The notes under the pieces: generated by a model
What the model was told of the DNA's origin: nothing
What the model saw: the letters and a program-made list of their open reading frames with translations, nothing else
The model's database searches: none
Made by a program: the position numbers and the translations under genes
Source of the DNA: JADKCZ01 sp963786945
Lineage (GTDB): Bacteria > Myxococcota > Myxococcia > Myxococcales > Anaeromyxobacteraceae
Length of the DNA stretch: 64,000 bases
NCBI GenBank assembly: GCA_963786945.1
Contig: CAWBAO010000001.1
Location: 372,001 to 436,000 of the forward strand
Direction: 5' to 3'
Part shown: in pieces, positions 17,851-27,166 of the stretch
Layout of the letters: every line of letters begins with the position of its first letter
Position numbering within the stretch: position 1 is the first letter of the stretch

Positions 17851-19267
17851 GGCCACCCTCCTCGCCATCGGTGCGGCGCTGGCGGCCTGCGGTGGCTCGG
17901 GCGGCGGCTCCCCGCCTTCACCCGTCCTCTCCGTGACCGTGACCGGCCTCGGCAGCGTCGCCGGCACCCCGCCCTCCGCCAGCTGCTCGTCGGGGGCCTG
18001 CGCCAGCGCCCAGCCCAGCGGCACCTCGGTCACGCTGGTGCCGGCGGCCGGCAGCGGCTGGACCTTCGCCGGCTGGAGCGGTGACTGCGCCGGCACCGGG
18101 AGCTGCACGGTGACCATGACCTCGAGCCGCACGGTGACCGCGACCTTCACGCCCATCCTGCCGCCGGGCGCCAACGTCATGGCCCTGTCCGTGAACGGGT
18201 CCACCTGCGGCGCCGGCGCCGGCTCCTACCAGAACAAGCCCTGCGTGCGCGTCACCGTCTGCCAGCCCGGGACCTCGACCTGCGCGACCATCGACGACGT
18301 CCTGCTCGACACCGGGAGCTACGGCCTGCGGCTCTTCAAGGAGGTGCTGCCGTTCTCGCTGCCCCTGGTGGCGGCCGGGGCCGGCACGCTCGCCGAGTGC
18401 GTCCCGTTCCTGGACGGCAGCTCGGACTGGGGGCCGGTGGCCAGCGCCGACGTCGTCCTGGGCGGGGAGCCGTCGATCCGCGTCCTGGTCCAGGTGATCG
18501 ACTCGACCTTCGGGCACCGGCCCTCGGCCTGCGCCTCGCCGGAGACCAGCGCCGCGGCCGCCGGCTTCAACGGGATCCTGGGGGTGGGGCTCTTCGCCGA
18601 GGACTGCGGGGGCGGCTGCGTCTCGAGCGCCGCCAACGGGCTCTACTTTGCCTGCTCCTCGACGGCGTGCAGCGGGACGGCCGTCCCGCTCTCCGGCCAG
18701 GTCCCCAACCCGGTGGCGCGGCTCCCGGCCGACAACAACGGCGTCATCGTGGTCCTGCCACCCGTGGCCCCCGGTGGGCAGCTCTCCGTCGAGGGGTCGC
18801 TCATCCTCGGGATCGACACCCGGGCCAACAACCGCTCCACCGGCGCCACCGCCTACGCCGCCAGCCCGCAGACCGGTGACATCCGGACCAGCTTCGACGG
18901 GGCGAACCTGGGCGGCTTCTTCGACACCGGCTCGAACGGGCTCTTCTTCCCCGCGCCTCGCTCCGGCGCGCTCCCGGCCTGCCCGGCCCCCGACGCCGCC
19001 TGGTACTGCCCGGCCGCCACCGTGGCCCTCTCGGCCACCAACGCGGGAAGCTCCGGCTCGCCGAGCGGCCTGGTCAGCTTCTCGATCGGGAACGCCCTCG
19101 CCCTCTTCGGCCCGGGCAACGGCGCCGTCGACGAGGTCGGGGGCTCCATGCCGGCCAGCTCGGGCTTCGACTTCGGCCTGCCCTTCTTCTTCGGACAGCA
19201 GGTCTACTTCGGCATCGAGGCGACCCGGTCCTCCGGGCTTGGCCTCGGCCCCTACTTCGCCTACTAG
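17837..19267 (+). CDS. DUF3443 family lipoprotein, retropepsin-like fold, with InlB-type repeat
   Basis: A 476-residue lipoprotein (lipobox ALAACG). Residues 30-110 form a bacterial repeat with WTFAGWSGDCAGTGSCTVTM and VTATFTP, typical of surface proteins. The DUF3443 domain begins at NVMALSVNGS and contains two Asp-Thr-Gly triads, LLDTGSYGLRL (about residue 156) and FFDTGSNGLFF (about 363), spaced like the two catalytic aspartates of pepsin-type proteases. Many paired cysteines suggest disulfides. Protease activity is inference. It overlaps the DUF2844 gene and is probably co-translated. Confidence 0.8.
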   Translation: MPSARATLLAIGAALAACGGSGGGSPPSPVLSVTVTGLGSVAGTPPSASCSSGACASAQPSGTSVTLVPAAGSGWTFAGWSGDCAGTGSCTVTMTSSRTVTATFTPILPPGANVMALSVNGSTCGAGAGSYQNKPCVRVTVCQPGTSTCATIDDVLLDTGSYGLRLFKEVLPFSLPLVAAGAGTLAECVPFLDGSSDWGPVASADVVLGGEPSIRVLVQVIDSTFGHRPSACASPETSAAAAGFNGILGVGLFAEDCGGGCVSSAANGLYFACSSTACSGTAVPLSGQVPNPVARLPADNNGVIVVLPPVAPGGQLSVEGSLILGIDTRANNRSTGATAYAASPQTGDIRTSFDGANLGGFFDTGSNGLFFPAPRSGALPACPAPDAAWYCPAATVALSATNAGSSGSPSGLVSFSIGNALALFGPGNGAVDEVGGSMPASSGFDFGLPFFFGQQVYFGIEATRSSGLGLGPYFAY

Positions 19268-19288
19268 CGCCCCGCCAGGACGGCCGCC

Positions 19289-21118
19289 TCAGGCCGCCTG
19301 CTTCTCCTCCACCCGGACCTTCCCCAGCACCGCGGCCAGCTCGGCGTCCGCCAGGGTCTCGTGCTCCAGCAGCTGCCGGGCCCCGGCGTCGAGCAGGTCG
19401 CGGTTGCGCAGCAGCAGCTGGCGCGCCCGCTGGAAGGCCCCCTCGACCAGCTCGCGCACGGCCATGTCGATCTCGCGGGCGGTGTCCTCGGCGTAGCGGC
19501 GGGCCCCGGGCAGGGCCTGGCCGAGGAAGCCCCGGGGCTCCTCCTCGTAGGAGACCGGCCCGAGGTGGCCGCCCATGCCGAAGCGGGTCACCATGGAGCG
19601 GGCGATGTCGGTGGCCTTGGCGATGTCGTCGGCGGCGCCGGTGGAGAGGTGGCCGAAGACCAGGTGCTCGGCGGCCCGGCCGCCCATGAGCACCGCCATC
19701 TTGTTGGCCAGCTCGTCGCGGGTCATGAGGAAGCGGTCCTCGGTGGGGCGCTGGATGGTGTAGCCCAGCGCGCCGATGCCGCGCGGGATGATGGAGATCT
19801 TGTGGACCGGGTCGCAGCCCGGCACCGCGGCGGCCACCAGGGCGTGCCCCAGCTCGTGATGGGCCACGATCTCCCGCTCCCTGGGGTTGAGGAGGCGGTT
19901 CTTCTTCTCCAGGCCGGCCACGATCCGCTCGATGGCCAGGTTGAAGTCGTCCATGCCGACCTGGTCGGCGCCGCGACGGGTGGCCACCAGGGCCGCCTCG
20001 TTCACCAGGTTGGCGAGGTCGGCCCCGGTGAAGCCGGGGGTGAGCGCCGCCACCTGCTCCAGCTTCACCGCGGCGTCGAGCTGCACCTTCCTGGCGTGCA
20101 CCTCGAGGATCTGGATGCGCCCCAGCCGGTCGGGGCGGTCCACCAGCACCTGACGGTCGAAGCGGCCGGCGCGCAGCAGCGCCGGGTCGAGGATCTCCGG
20201 CCGGTTGGTGGCGGCCAGCAGCACCAGGCCGCTGGTGGCGTCGAAGCCGTCCAGCTCCACCAGCAGCTGGTTGAGGGTCTGCTCCTTCTCGTCGTGGCCC
20301 CCGCCCAGCCCCTGCATGGAGGCGCGGGCCCGGCCCAGGGCGTCCAGCTCGTCGATGAAGATGATGGCCGGGGCCTTCTGGCGCGCCTGCTCGAAGAGGT
20401 CGCGCACCCGGGCCGCGCCGACGCCCACGAACATCTCCACGAACTCGGAGCCGGAGATGGAGAAGAAGGGCACGCCCGCCTCGCCGGCCACCGCCTTGGC
20501 CAGCAGCGTCTTGCCGGTGCCGGGCGGGCCGACCAGCAGCACGCCCTTGGGCATGCGGGCCCCGAGGCGGCCGTAGCTCCTCGGATCCTTGAGGAAGGAG
20601 ACCACCTCCTGCAGCTCGGCCTTGGCCTCGTCCACGCCGGCCACGTCGGCGAAGGAGGTCTTGGTGTCGGTCTCCACGTAGACCTTGGCCTTGGACTTGC
20701 CGATGGCCATCAGCCCGCCCCCCGGCCCACCCTGGCCGGACATGCGGCGCGCCAGGAACATCCAGACGCCGAAGAAGAAGAGCACCGGCAGGATCCAGGA
20801 GAGCAGCATGGGCAGGACGTTGCTCTCCAGCCGGCCGGAGTAGGTCACCCCGGCCTGGTCCAGCTCGCGGGCGATGTCGGCGTCGACCCGGGTGGTGATG
20901 AAGCGGGTCTTCCCCTCCAGCGGGGCCTTGAGCGTCCCGTCGATGTGATCCGGCCCGATGACCACCTTCTCCACCTGCTTGGCGCGCACCAGCTCCTGGA
21001 ACTGGGAGTAGGGCAGGTTGACCACCGCCTGCGAGCGGGACCAGAGGTCCTGCAGCACCAGCACGCCGAGGACGGCCAGCGAGACGTAGAAGAGGTTGAA
21101 GCGCATCTTCGGGGTCAT
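19289..21118 (-). CDS. ftsH: ATP-dependent zinc metalloprotease FtsH
   Basis: A 609-residue membrane AAA+ protease for quality control of membrane and regulatory proteins. Two N-terminal helices flank a periplasmic domain; the Walker A is VGPPGTGKTLLAK, Walker B FIDELDALG, the SRH region ATNRPEILDPALLR, and the zinc site HHELGHALVAA with a downstream Asp. The start has GGAGAT upstream. The C-terminus is short, ending VEEKQAA. The gene converges on the DUF3443 gene and is divergent from the lipoprotein at 21361. Confidence 0.96.
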   Translation of the reverse strand: MTPKMRFNLFYVSLAVLGVLVLQDLWSRSQAVVNLPYSQFQELVRAKQVEKVVIGPDHIDGTLKAPLEGKTRFITTRVDADIARELDQAGVTYSGRLESNVLPMLLSWILPVLFFFGVWMFLARRMSGQGGPGGGLMAIGKSKAKVYVETDTKTSFADVAGVDEAKAELQEVVSFLKDPRSYGRLGARMPKGVLLVGPPGTGKTLLAKAVAGEAGVPFFSISGSEFVEMFVGVGAARVRDLFEQARQKAPAIIFIDELDALGRARASMQGLGGGHDEKEQTLNQLLVELDGFDATSGLVLLAATNRPEILDPALLRAGRFDRQVLVDRPDRLGRIQILEVHARKVQLDAAVKLEQVAALTPGFTGADLANLVNEAALVATRRGADQVGMDDFNLAIERIVAGLEKKNRLLNPREREIVAHHELGHALVAAAVPGCDPVHKISIIPRGIGALGYTIQRPTEDRFLMTRDELANKMAVLMGGRAAEHLVFGHLSTGAADDIAKATDIARSMVTRFGMGGHLGPVSYEEEPRGFLGQALPGARRYAEDTAREIDMAVRELVEGAFQRARQLLLRNRDLLDAGARQLLEHETLADAELAAVLGKVRVEEKQAA

Positions 21119-21360
21119 GGGCGATCTCCACGGAGCCGCGCCGGCCGGTGGCCGGTGCGCCCTCCTGCACCAATAACCATCGGGCTGGCTTCGGCAAATG
21201 GGGGAAGTCGGTCGCCGGCCGCAACGTGGCGGAACCCGTGCGGGAGGCCCCCACCGAGCTCCCCTCCGCCGGGTCCCCTGGGAGGGTCACCCGGCGGCAC
21301 CGGGGCGCGCTAGACTGGGCTGCGCACACCCCGAGAGGGAACCCAGAGAGGGAACCACGC

Positions 21361-21897
21361 ATGTCCCGACCCGTCGCCTGGCTCCTCGCCGCCGTCACCC
21401 TGGCCGCCTCCGGCTGCGCCTCCCTCTCCGCGAGCCCCGGCGGCGCCAAGGTCCTGCGACGCGAGCTGACCGCCTTCCGCTACCGCCAGCCGCTGGACGT
21501 GGTCTGGCCCGAGGTCCGGAGGCTGCTGGCCGATCGCGGGCTGGCGCTGGCCGGCCAGGACGCCAAGGTGGTCGGCCAGAAGTCCGGCGTCATGGCCCAG
21601 TTCGCCTCGGCCGCCAAGGAGACCCGCTCGACCGAGACCGGCGGCCTGGTGATGGACACCGGCTGGAACCAGTACGGCTACCGGTGGCGTGCCGAGGCGG
21701 AGCCGGACGCCGGCGGGCTGCGCGTGATCTTCACCCAGATCGAGCGGAACCAGTCCGAGCAGGTCGGCTGGGACGGCGTGGCGCTGCGCGACTACGACAT
21801 GGAGATGGACCTGCTCCGGCGCGTCGATCCGGAGGCGGCCGCGCGCATCGACGATCTCGTCGACCCTCCAGCCCCGGCCACGGGCCAGAAGAGGTGA
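21361..21897 (+). CDS. lipoprotein of unknown function, 178 aa
   Basis: Signal peptide with lipobox AASGCAS, then an alpha/beta domain: FRYRQPLDVVWPEVRRLLAD, VVGQKSGVMAQFASAAKETR and a tryptophan-rich strand pair YRWRAEAEPDAGGLRVIFTQ. The layout recalls BamC/NlpB-type domains but I cannot name a family with confidence. ATG 21361 is preceded by GAGAGGGAACC. The 242-base gap to ftsH holds the two divergent promoters and no other gene that I see. Confidence 0.6.
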   Translation: MSRPVAWLLAAVTLAASGCASLSASPGGAKVLRRELTAFRYRQPLDVVWPEVRRLLADRGLALAGQDAKVVGQKSGVMAQFASAAKETRSTETGGLVMDTGWNQYGYRWRAEAEPDAGGLRVIFTQIERNQSEQVGWDGVALRDYDMEMDLLRRVDPEAAARIDDLVDPPAPATGQKR

Positions 21898-21937
21898 GCC
21901 CGCACCGCGGCCGGTGGCCGCGGGGAAGGCGTGGACC

Positions 21938-23242
21938 ATGGGACACCTCGGACGCCTCAAGACGGAGTACCGGGAGCTGGCCGATCGGCTCCAGGCCGGC
22001 CCGGTGGCCTACCCGGAGCCGGACGACCCGGTGGCCCGGGAGGGCTGGCGGGAGATCCTGGAGATCCTCTACACGCCCGAGGAGGCGGCGCTGGCGGCGC
22101 GGCTGCCGGTGCGCCCCATGTCGCTGGAGCGGCTCTCGGCGCGGGTCGGCGTGCCGGCCGAGGCGCTGCGCCCGCGGCTCGAGGCCATGGCCGACAAGGG
22201 GCTGGTGATGGACCTGGTGCACGCCGGCACCGGCCGCACCGCCTGGTTCCTCTCGCCGCCGGTGGTCGGCTTCTTCGAGTACTCGCTGATGCGCGCCGCC
22301 GACTCGGTGCCCAAGAGGCGGATGGCCGAGGCCCTCCACGCCTACACCCACGGTGACGAGGCCTTCGCTCGCGAGGTCTTCGGCGGCGACACCGTCATCG
22401 GCCGGGCGCTGGTCCACGAGCCGGCGCTGCGCGACGACCCGCTCCCCGAGGTCCTGGACTGGCAGCGGGCCAGCGCGGTGATCGGCGAGGCCCGGGCCTG
22501 GGCGGTCTCGCTCTGCTTCTGCCGCCACAAGGCCGAGCACCTCGGCCAGGCCTGCGGCGCCCCCATGGACAACTGCCTCTCGGTCAACGGCGGCGCCGAG
22601 TTCGTGGTCCGGCGGGGCTTCGGCCGGGCCGTGGAGCGGAGCGAGGCGCTGGAGCTGCTGGCCCGGTCGCGCGAGGCCGGGCTGGTGCAGATCGCCGACA
22701 ACGTGCGGGACCGCCCCACCTTCGTCTGCAACTGCTGCGGCTGCTGCTGCGAGCAGCTGCAGGGGGCCAACCGCTGGGGGCTGGCCTCGGTCAACCCCAG
22801 CGGCTTCGCGCCGCGCCGGGAGGCGGCCGCCTGCAGCGGCTGCTCGCGCTGCGCCCGGGCCTGCCCGGTGGGGGCCATCCAGATGGTGCCGGAGCGCCAC
22901 GCCGGGGCGCAGAAGAACGGGCTGGCGCCACGGATCGACGGGGACCGCTGCATCGGCTGCGGGGTCTGCGCCACCGCCTGCCACAAGGGGGCGCTGAAGA
23001 TGGAGGTGGGGGGCGCGCCCCGCCAGGTGCCGGCCAACGCCGTGGAGCGGGTGGTGCGCATGGCCATCGAGCGCGGGCGGCTGGCCGACCTCCTCTTCGA
23101 CGAGGGGGCCGGGGCGGGGAGCCGGTTCCTGCACCACGCGGTGCGGGCCCTCACCCGCCTCCCGGTGGCGTCGCGGGCCATGGCCAGCGAGCAGGTCAGG
23201 TCGCGCTTCGTCCGGGCGGCGCTGGCCGGCTTCAAGGGGTAG
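21938..23242 (+). CDS. multi-cluster 4Fe-4S protein with N-terminal winged-helix-like region
   Basis: About 434 residues. The N-terminal part (MSLERLSARVGVPAEALRPR) looks like a winged-helix wing used for protein or DNA contact. The middle has two cysteine groups, CFCRHKAEHLGQACGAPMDN followed by C, and FVCNCCGCCCEQL. The C-terminal part is a 2[4Fe-4S] ferredoxin: CSGCSRCARACPVG and CIGCGVCATACHKG. It probably transfers electrons to or from a cytoplasmic oxidoreductase that is not encoded nearby. ATG 21938 is chosen because GGGGAAGG lies about nine bases upstream. Confidence 0.75.
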   Translation: MGHLGRLKTEYRELADRLQAGPVAYPEPDDPVAREGWREILEILYTPEEAALAARLPVRPMSLERLSARVGVPAEALRPRLEAMADKGLVMDLVHAGTGRTAWFLSPPVVGFFEYSLMRAADSVPKRRMAEALHAYTHGDEAFAREVFGGDTVIGRALVHEPALRDDPLPEVLDWQRASAVIGEARAWAVSLCFCRHKAEHLGQACGAPMDNCLSVNGGAEFVVRRGFGRAVERSEALELLARSREAGLVQIADNVRDRPTFVCNCCGCCCEQLQGANRWGLASVNPSGFAPRREAAACSGCSRCARACPVGAIQMVPERHAGAQKNGLAPRIDGDRCIGCGVCATACHKGALKMEVGGAPRQVPANAVERVVRMAIERGRLADLLFDEGAGAGSRFLHHAVRALTRLPVASRAMASEQVRSRFVRAALAGFKG

Positions 23243-23278
23243 GCACAGCCTCGGCGCCTGGCGGCAGGCCGCCCTTCC

Positions 23279-24523
23279 TCACTCGAAGCGCAGCGCCGCG
23301 ATGGGGTCGAGGCGGGAGGCCAGCCAGGCCGGGTAGAGGCCGGAGGCCACCCCCACCACGGCCGAGACCGCCACCGCGATCGCCGCCGCCGCGGTCGAGG
23401 GCGCCAGGGACCAGCCGATGAGTCCGCCGATGGGCGACGCCCCGGCCAGCGCCAGCGGCACGCCGCCCAGTCCGCCGACGAGGCTGAGGAGCGCGGCCTC
23501 GCCGAGGAACTGCACCCGCACGGCCCTGGCGGTGGCGCCCACCGCCAGGCGCACGCCGATCTCCCGGGTCCGCGCCGACACCGAGGCCAGCATCACGTTC
23601 ATGATCCCGATGCCACCCACCAGCAGCGCGATGGCAGCCAGGATGACGAGCAGCACGGAGAGCGTCCGGCTCGCCGCGATCTGGGCCTTGATCACCTCGT
23701 CGGGCCGGCGGACGTTGAAGTCGTCGTCCTCCCCGGGCCGGATCTGGTGACGCTCCCGCAGCAGCGCCTTCACGTCCGCCACCGCCTCGTCCACGGCCTC
23801 CATGGAGGCCGCCGAGCAGAGGACGTCGTCGAGCCAGGTGATGCGGCCGCCCCGGATCTTCCTCTGGGCGGTGGTCCACGGCATCAGCACCGTGTCGTCG
23901 AGGTCGCCCCCGTGGCTCGACTGGCCCTTGGCGGCCAGCACCCCGATGACCAGGAACGGGAAGCCGCGCACCCGGACCAGCCGGCCCACCGGGTCGGACG
24001 CGCCGAAGAGCCGCCGCCGCACCGTCTCGCCGAGCACCAGCACGCTCTCGGCGCGCAGCACCTGGTCGTCGGTGAAGAAGGCGCCGGCCGCCACCGGCCA
24101 GGCCCGGATCTCGGGGAACTCGGGGGACACGCCCCGCCAGCGGGTGTTCCAGTTGGCGCGCTCCGACGCCACCTGGGCCCCGCCGTCGAGGTTCTCGGAG
24201 ACCCGGGTGAGCAGCGGGACCTCGCGCCGGATCGCGGCGGCGTCCTCGGGCGTGAGCGAGGTGGTCCCGTGGCTCCCCAGCCGCATCCCGTTCACGCTCC
24301 TCGATCCGGCCTCGATCCAGACCAGGTTGTCGCCGAGCTTCCGGTACTCGGCCATGGCGCGCTCCGTGCCGGCCTGGCCGATGGCCACCACCCAGACCAC
24401 GGCGGCGACCCCGATGGCGATGCCCGTGGCCGCGAGCAGCGTGCGGACCTTGTGGCGCAGGAGGGACCGCGGCGCCTCGACGGCGATCAGCCGGATCCAG
24501 AGCCTGGCCTGGGAGGTCACCAC
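23279..24523 (-). CDS. MacB-family ABC transporter permease
   Basis: A 414-residue permease with the MacB topology: one N-terminal helix (LLAATGIAIGVAAVVWVVAI), a large periplasmic MacB-PCD domain, and three C-terminal helices starting LLVILAAIALLVGGIGIMNV, followed by SARTREIGVRLAVGA, the coupling-helix signature. Such proteins work by mechanotransmission with a separate ATPase and an outer-membrane or adaptor partner; no ATPase gene is adjacent. Start chosen at the first of two consecutive GTG codons (24523); the second (24520) is equally possible. Confidence 0.85.
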   Translation of the reverse strand: MVTSQARLWIRLIAVEAPRSLLRHKVRTLLAATGIAIGVAAVVWVVAIGQAGTERAMAEYRKLGDNLVWIEAGSRSVNGMRLGSHGTTSLTPEDAAAIRREVPLLTRVSENLDGGAQVASERANWNTRWRGVSPEFPEIRAWPVAAGAFFTDDQVLRAESVLVLGETVRRRLFGASDPVGRLVRVRGFPFLVIGVLAAKGQSSHGGDLDDTVLMPWTTAQRKIRGGRITWLDDVLCSAASMEAVDEAVADVKALLRERHQIRPGEDDDFNVRRPDEVIKAQIAASRTLSVLLVILAAIALLVGGIGIMNVMLASVSARTREIGVRLAVGATARAVRVQFLGEAALLSLVGGLGGVPLALAGASPIGGLIGWSLAPSTAAAAIAVAVSAVVGVASGLYPAWLASRLDPIAALRFE

Positions 24524-24649
24524 GCGGGAGGACCTTATCCCGGCGGGCCGCGACCCGCGAGCAGGCCACGCCGCGCCTCCCCGTGGCCGCGCCGGGGCCT
24601 CGGGGTGCACGGGAGAGCACCCGCCGCCCGACGGCGTTACTGATCCCGG

Positions 24650-25898
24650 ATGGCTCGACCATCCGACCCCCACCATCCCGTCTCCCGGACCGGCACCCGG
24701 GGCGGCCCCTGGGCCGCGGTCGCCCTCCCGGCCCTGCTCGTGGCCTGCAGCTGCGGGCACGCGGAGCCGGCGCCGGCCGCGGCGCCTCCCGGCGGCCCCT
24801 ATGCCGTGGACGTCCGCGTCACCCCGCCGCCGCCTCCGGGCGCCGTCGCCGTCCGGCTGGTGCCCTTCGCCTCGGGCCTGGCGAGCCCATGGGGCCTGGC
24901 CTTCCTCCCGGACGGGCGGCTGCTGGTCACCGAGAAGGGCGGTTCCTTGCGGCTGGTCAGCGCCGACGGCAAGGCGGTCAGCTCCGTCGCCGGCCCCCCG
25001 GCCGTGGACGCCGCGGGCCAGGGCGGGCTCCTCGACGTCGCCCTCGACCCCCAGTTCGCGGTCAACCGCCGCGTCTACCTGACCTTCTCCGAGCCCGGCG
25101 GTGGCACCGAGGCCGGCCTCTCCGGCACGGCGGTCTACCGTGCCGAGCTGGACGCCGCGGCCTCGGCGCTGCTGAACGGCACCGTGATCTTCCGGCAGCG
25201 CCCCAAGGTCGCCGGCGGCGGCCACTACGGCTCCCGCCTGGTCTTCCGGCGCGACGGCACGCTGTTCGTCACCCTGGGCGAGCGCCAGCAGGGCAGCCCG
25301 GCCCAGGACCTCACCGGCCTGCTGGGGAAGGTGGTCCGCATCGACACCGACGGGAACGCCGCCGCCGGCAACCCCGGCTTCGGGCCCGGCGCCTCACCGC
25401 ACCTCTGGACGGTGGGCCACCGCAACCCCCAGGCGGCCGCGCTGCATCCGGTGACCGGGGACCTGTGGGTCACCGAGCACGGCCCCCAGGGCGGTGACGA
25501 GGTGAACCTCGCCCTCCCGGGGCGCAACTTCGGCTGGCCCAACGTCTCCTACGGCTGCAACTACGGGGACCCGGTCGGAACCGGCTGCCGCATCGGCGGG
25601 GGCACCCACGCCCCCGCCTACGCCGAGCCCCTGGCCTACTGGTTCCCGACCTCCACCGCACCGGGGGGCATGGCCTTCTACACGGGAGACCGCTTCCCGG
25701 AGTGGCGGGGCAACCTGTTCGTCGGTGGGCTGGCCGGCCGCACCCTGTGGCGGCTGGTGCTGGACGGCACCGCGGTGGTCGGCCACGAGGCGCTGTTCCC
25801 CGGGGTCCACGAGAATCCGCGACCTGCGCCAGGGGCCGGACGGCTTCCTCTACCTCGTCACCCGGGACGGCAACGAGATCCTGCGGGTGGAGCGCTGA
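24650..25898 (+). pseudogene. PQQ-dependent aldose sugar dehydrogenase (YliI/Asd-like), frameshifted near the end
   Basis: A secreted six-bladed propeller dehydrogenase with lipoprotein-type N-terminus (LLVACSCG). Diagnostic segments: ASPWGLAFLPDGRLLVTEKG, GQGGLLDVALDPQF, GGGHYGSRLVFRRDGTLFVT, HRNPQAAALHPVTGDLWVTE and GPQGGDEVNL. Up to GVHE (about 25813) the frame is clean; the family C-terminus IRDLRQGPDGFLYLVTRDGN then continues in another frame to TGA 25896-25898, while the original frame runs on to 25918 with unrelated residues. A single extra A at about 25814 or two lost bases would explain it. Function is likely intact if this is a sequencing error. Confidence 0.78.
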
Positions 25899-25933
25899 CG
25901 CCGGCGCCGGCGTGGTAGATGGTGCCGGAGCGG

Positions 25934-27124
25934 ATGCCAGCCGACCTCCACCTGAAGACCGCGACCGACCTCCCGGCCCACCGGGAGCTCTGCCTGCGCT
26001 GCCGCCGGCCGAGGCGGGCCTGCTGGTGCCCGCACCTGCGCCCGGTGGAGAGCGCCACCCGGGCCTGCATCCTCCAGCACCTGGGCGAGCGCAAGACGGC
26101 CATCGGCACGGCTCGCATGGCCCACCTGTCCCTGCCCAACTCGGAGCTGCACCTCGGGGTGTCCTTCGAGCACCACCCGCGGGTCCGGGCGCTGGCGGCC
26201 GCCGAGGGGACGGCGCTGCTCTTCCCCGGCGACGGGGCGCTCGACCCGGCCGAGCTGCGCGCCCGGCCGCCCACCACGGTGATCGTGGTGGACGGCACCT
26301 GGTCGCAGGCGCGCAAGGTCATCAGGCAGAACCCCTTCCTGCAGGCCCTGCCGCGCCTGGCCTTCACGCCGGAGCGGCCCAGCAACTACCGGATCCGCGC
26401 CGAGCCGTCGGCGGAGTGCGTCTCCACCATCGAGGCCCTGGCCCACCTGCTGGGCACGCTCGAGGGGGCGCCCGAGCGGTTCCGGCCCATGCTGGAGGCG
26501 TTCGACCGGATGATCGACCTCCAGATCGCCGAGCGCGAGCGGCGCATCGGCCCGCCGCGGCGGCGAGCCCGGCCCCGGGCGCGCCGCCCCCGCGTCGACG
26601 TGACGGTGGCGGCGCTGCGGTCGAGGCCGGCCGACGTGGTGGCGGTCTACGCCGAGGCCAACGCCTGGGCGACCGGCAGCGGGATGGAGGGCGAGGCCGA
26701 GCTGATCCAGCTGGTGGCCGCCCGGCCGGCGACCGGAGAGACCTTCGAGGCGCTGCTGGCGCCGCGGCGGCCGCTCGGGCCGGGCGTGGCCAGGCACCTG
26801 GAGCTCACCGTGGAGCGGCTCCTGGGCGGGGAGCCGGCGGCCCGGGCGCTGGCGCGCTTCGAGGCCTTCGTGCGGCCGGGCGACCTCTTCTGCGGCTGGG
26901 GCCCGTACGCGCTGGGGCTGCTCCAGGCCGAGGGAGCGCCTCGGCGCGACTTCGCCGACCTCCGCCTGGCCTGCGCCCGGGTGCTGTCGCGCCGGCCGGG
27001 CGGGGTCGAGCAGGCGGTGCGGCTGCTGGGACGGGCCGACCTCCCGCCGCCGGTCGGGGCGGGCCGGGCGGGGCGGCGGCTGGCCTCGCTGCTGGAGGTC
27101 CACCGGCGGCTCGTGGAGCGGTAG
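25934..27124 (+). CDS. DTW-domain tRNA-uridine aminocarboxypropyltransferase (TapT-like) with extra C-terminal domain
   Basis: A 396-residue protein. The N-terminal ~200 residues are a TapT/DTW domain: the zinc-type pair CLRCRRPRRACWCPHL, the SAM-binding LLFPGDGALDP, and VIVVDGTWSQARKVIRQNP, where the DTW signature is degenerate (DGTW). TapT makes acp3U in tRNA. The last ~190 residues look like a degenerate DEDD-type exonuclease fold (ELIQLVAARPATGETFEALL, RRPLGPGVARHLELTVERLL), without the catalytic acids in place. ATG 25934 follows GGAGCGG; an in-frame ATG lies at 25919. It converges on the next gene. Confidence 0.75.
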   Translation: MPADLHLKTATDLPAHRELCLRCRRPRRACWCPHLRPVESATRACILQHLGERKTAIGTARMAHLSLPNSELHLGVSFEHHPRVRALAAAEGTALLFPGDGALDPAELRARPPTTVIVVDGTWSQARKVIRQNPFLQALPRLAFTPERPSNYRIRAEPSAECVSTIEALAHLLGTLEGAPERFRPMLEAFDRMIDLQIAERERRIGPPRRRARPRARRPRVDVTVAALRSRPADVVAVYAEANAWATGSGMEGEAELIQLVAARPATGETFEALLAPRRPLGPGVARHLELTVERLLGGEPAARALARFEAFVRPGDLFCGWGPYALGLLQAEGAPRRDFADLRLACARVLSRRPGGVEQAVRLLGRADLPPPVGAGRAGRRLASLLEVHRRLVER

Positions 27125-27143
27125 CGCGTCCGGCGGCCCGGGT

Positions 27144-27166
27144 CCGCCGCCCGCCTCAGGCGGCGG
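27144..27166. terminator. bidirectional hairpin between convergent genes
   Basis: CCGCCGCC, seven-base loop, GGCGGCGG: a perfect 8-bp stem between the DTW gene (plus) and the methyltransferase gene (minus), overlapping the latter's stop codon. No T run on either side. Confidence 0.45.

Noticed and set aside
17263..18517. Minus-strand frames opposite DUF2844/DUF3443
   Set aside because: Antisense to two genes with signal peptides and family motifs; no independent evidence.
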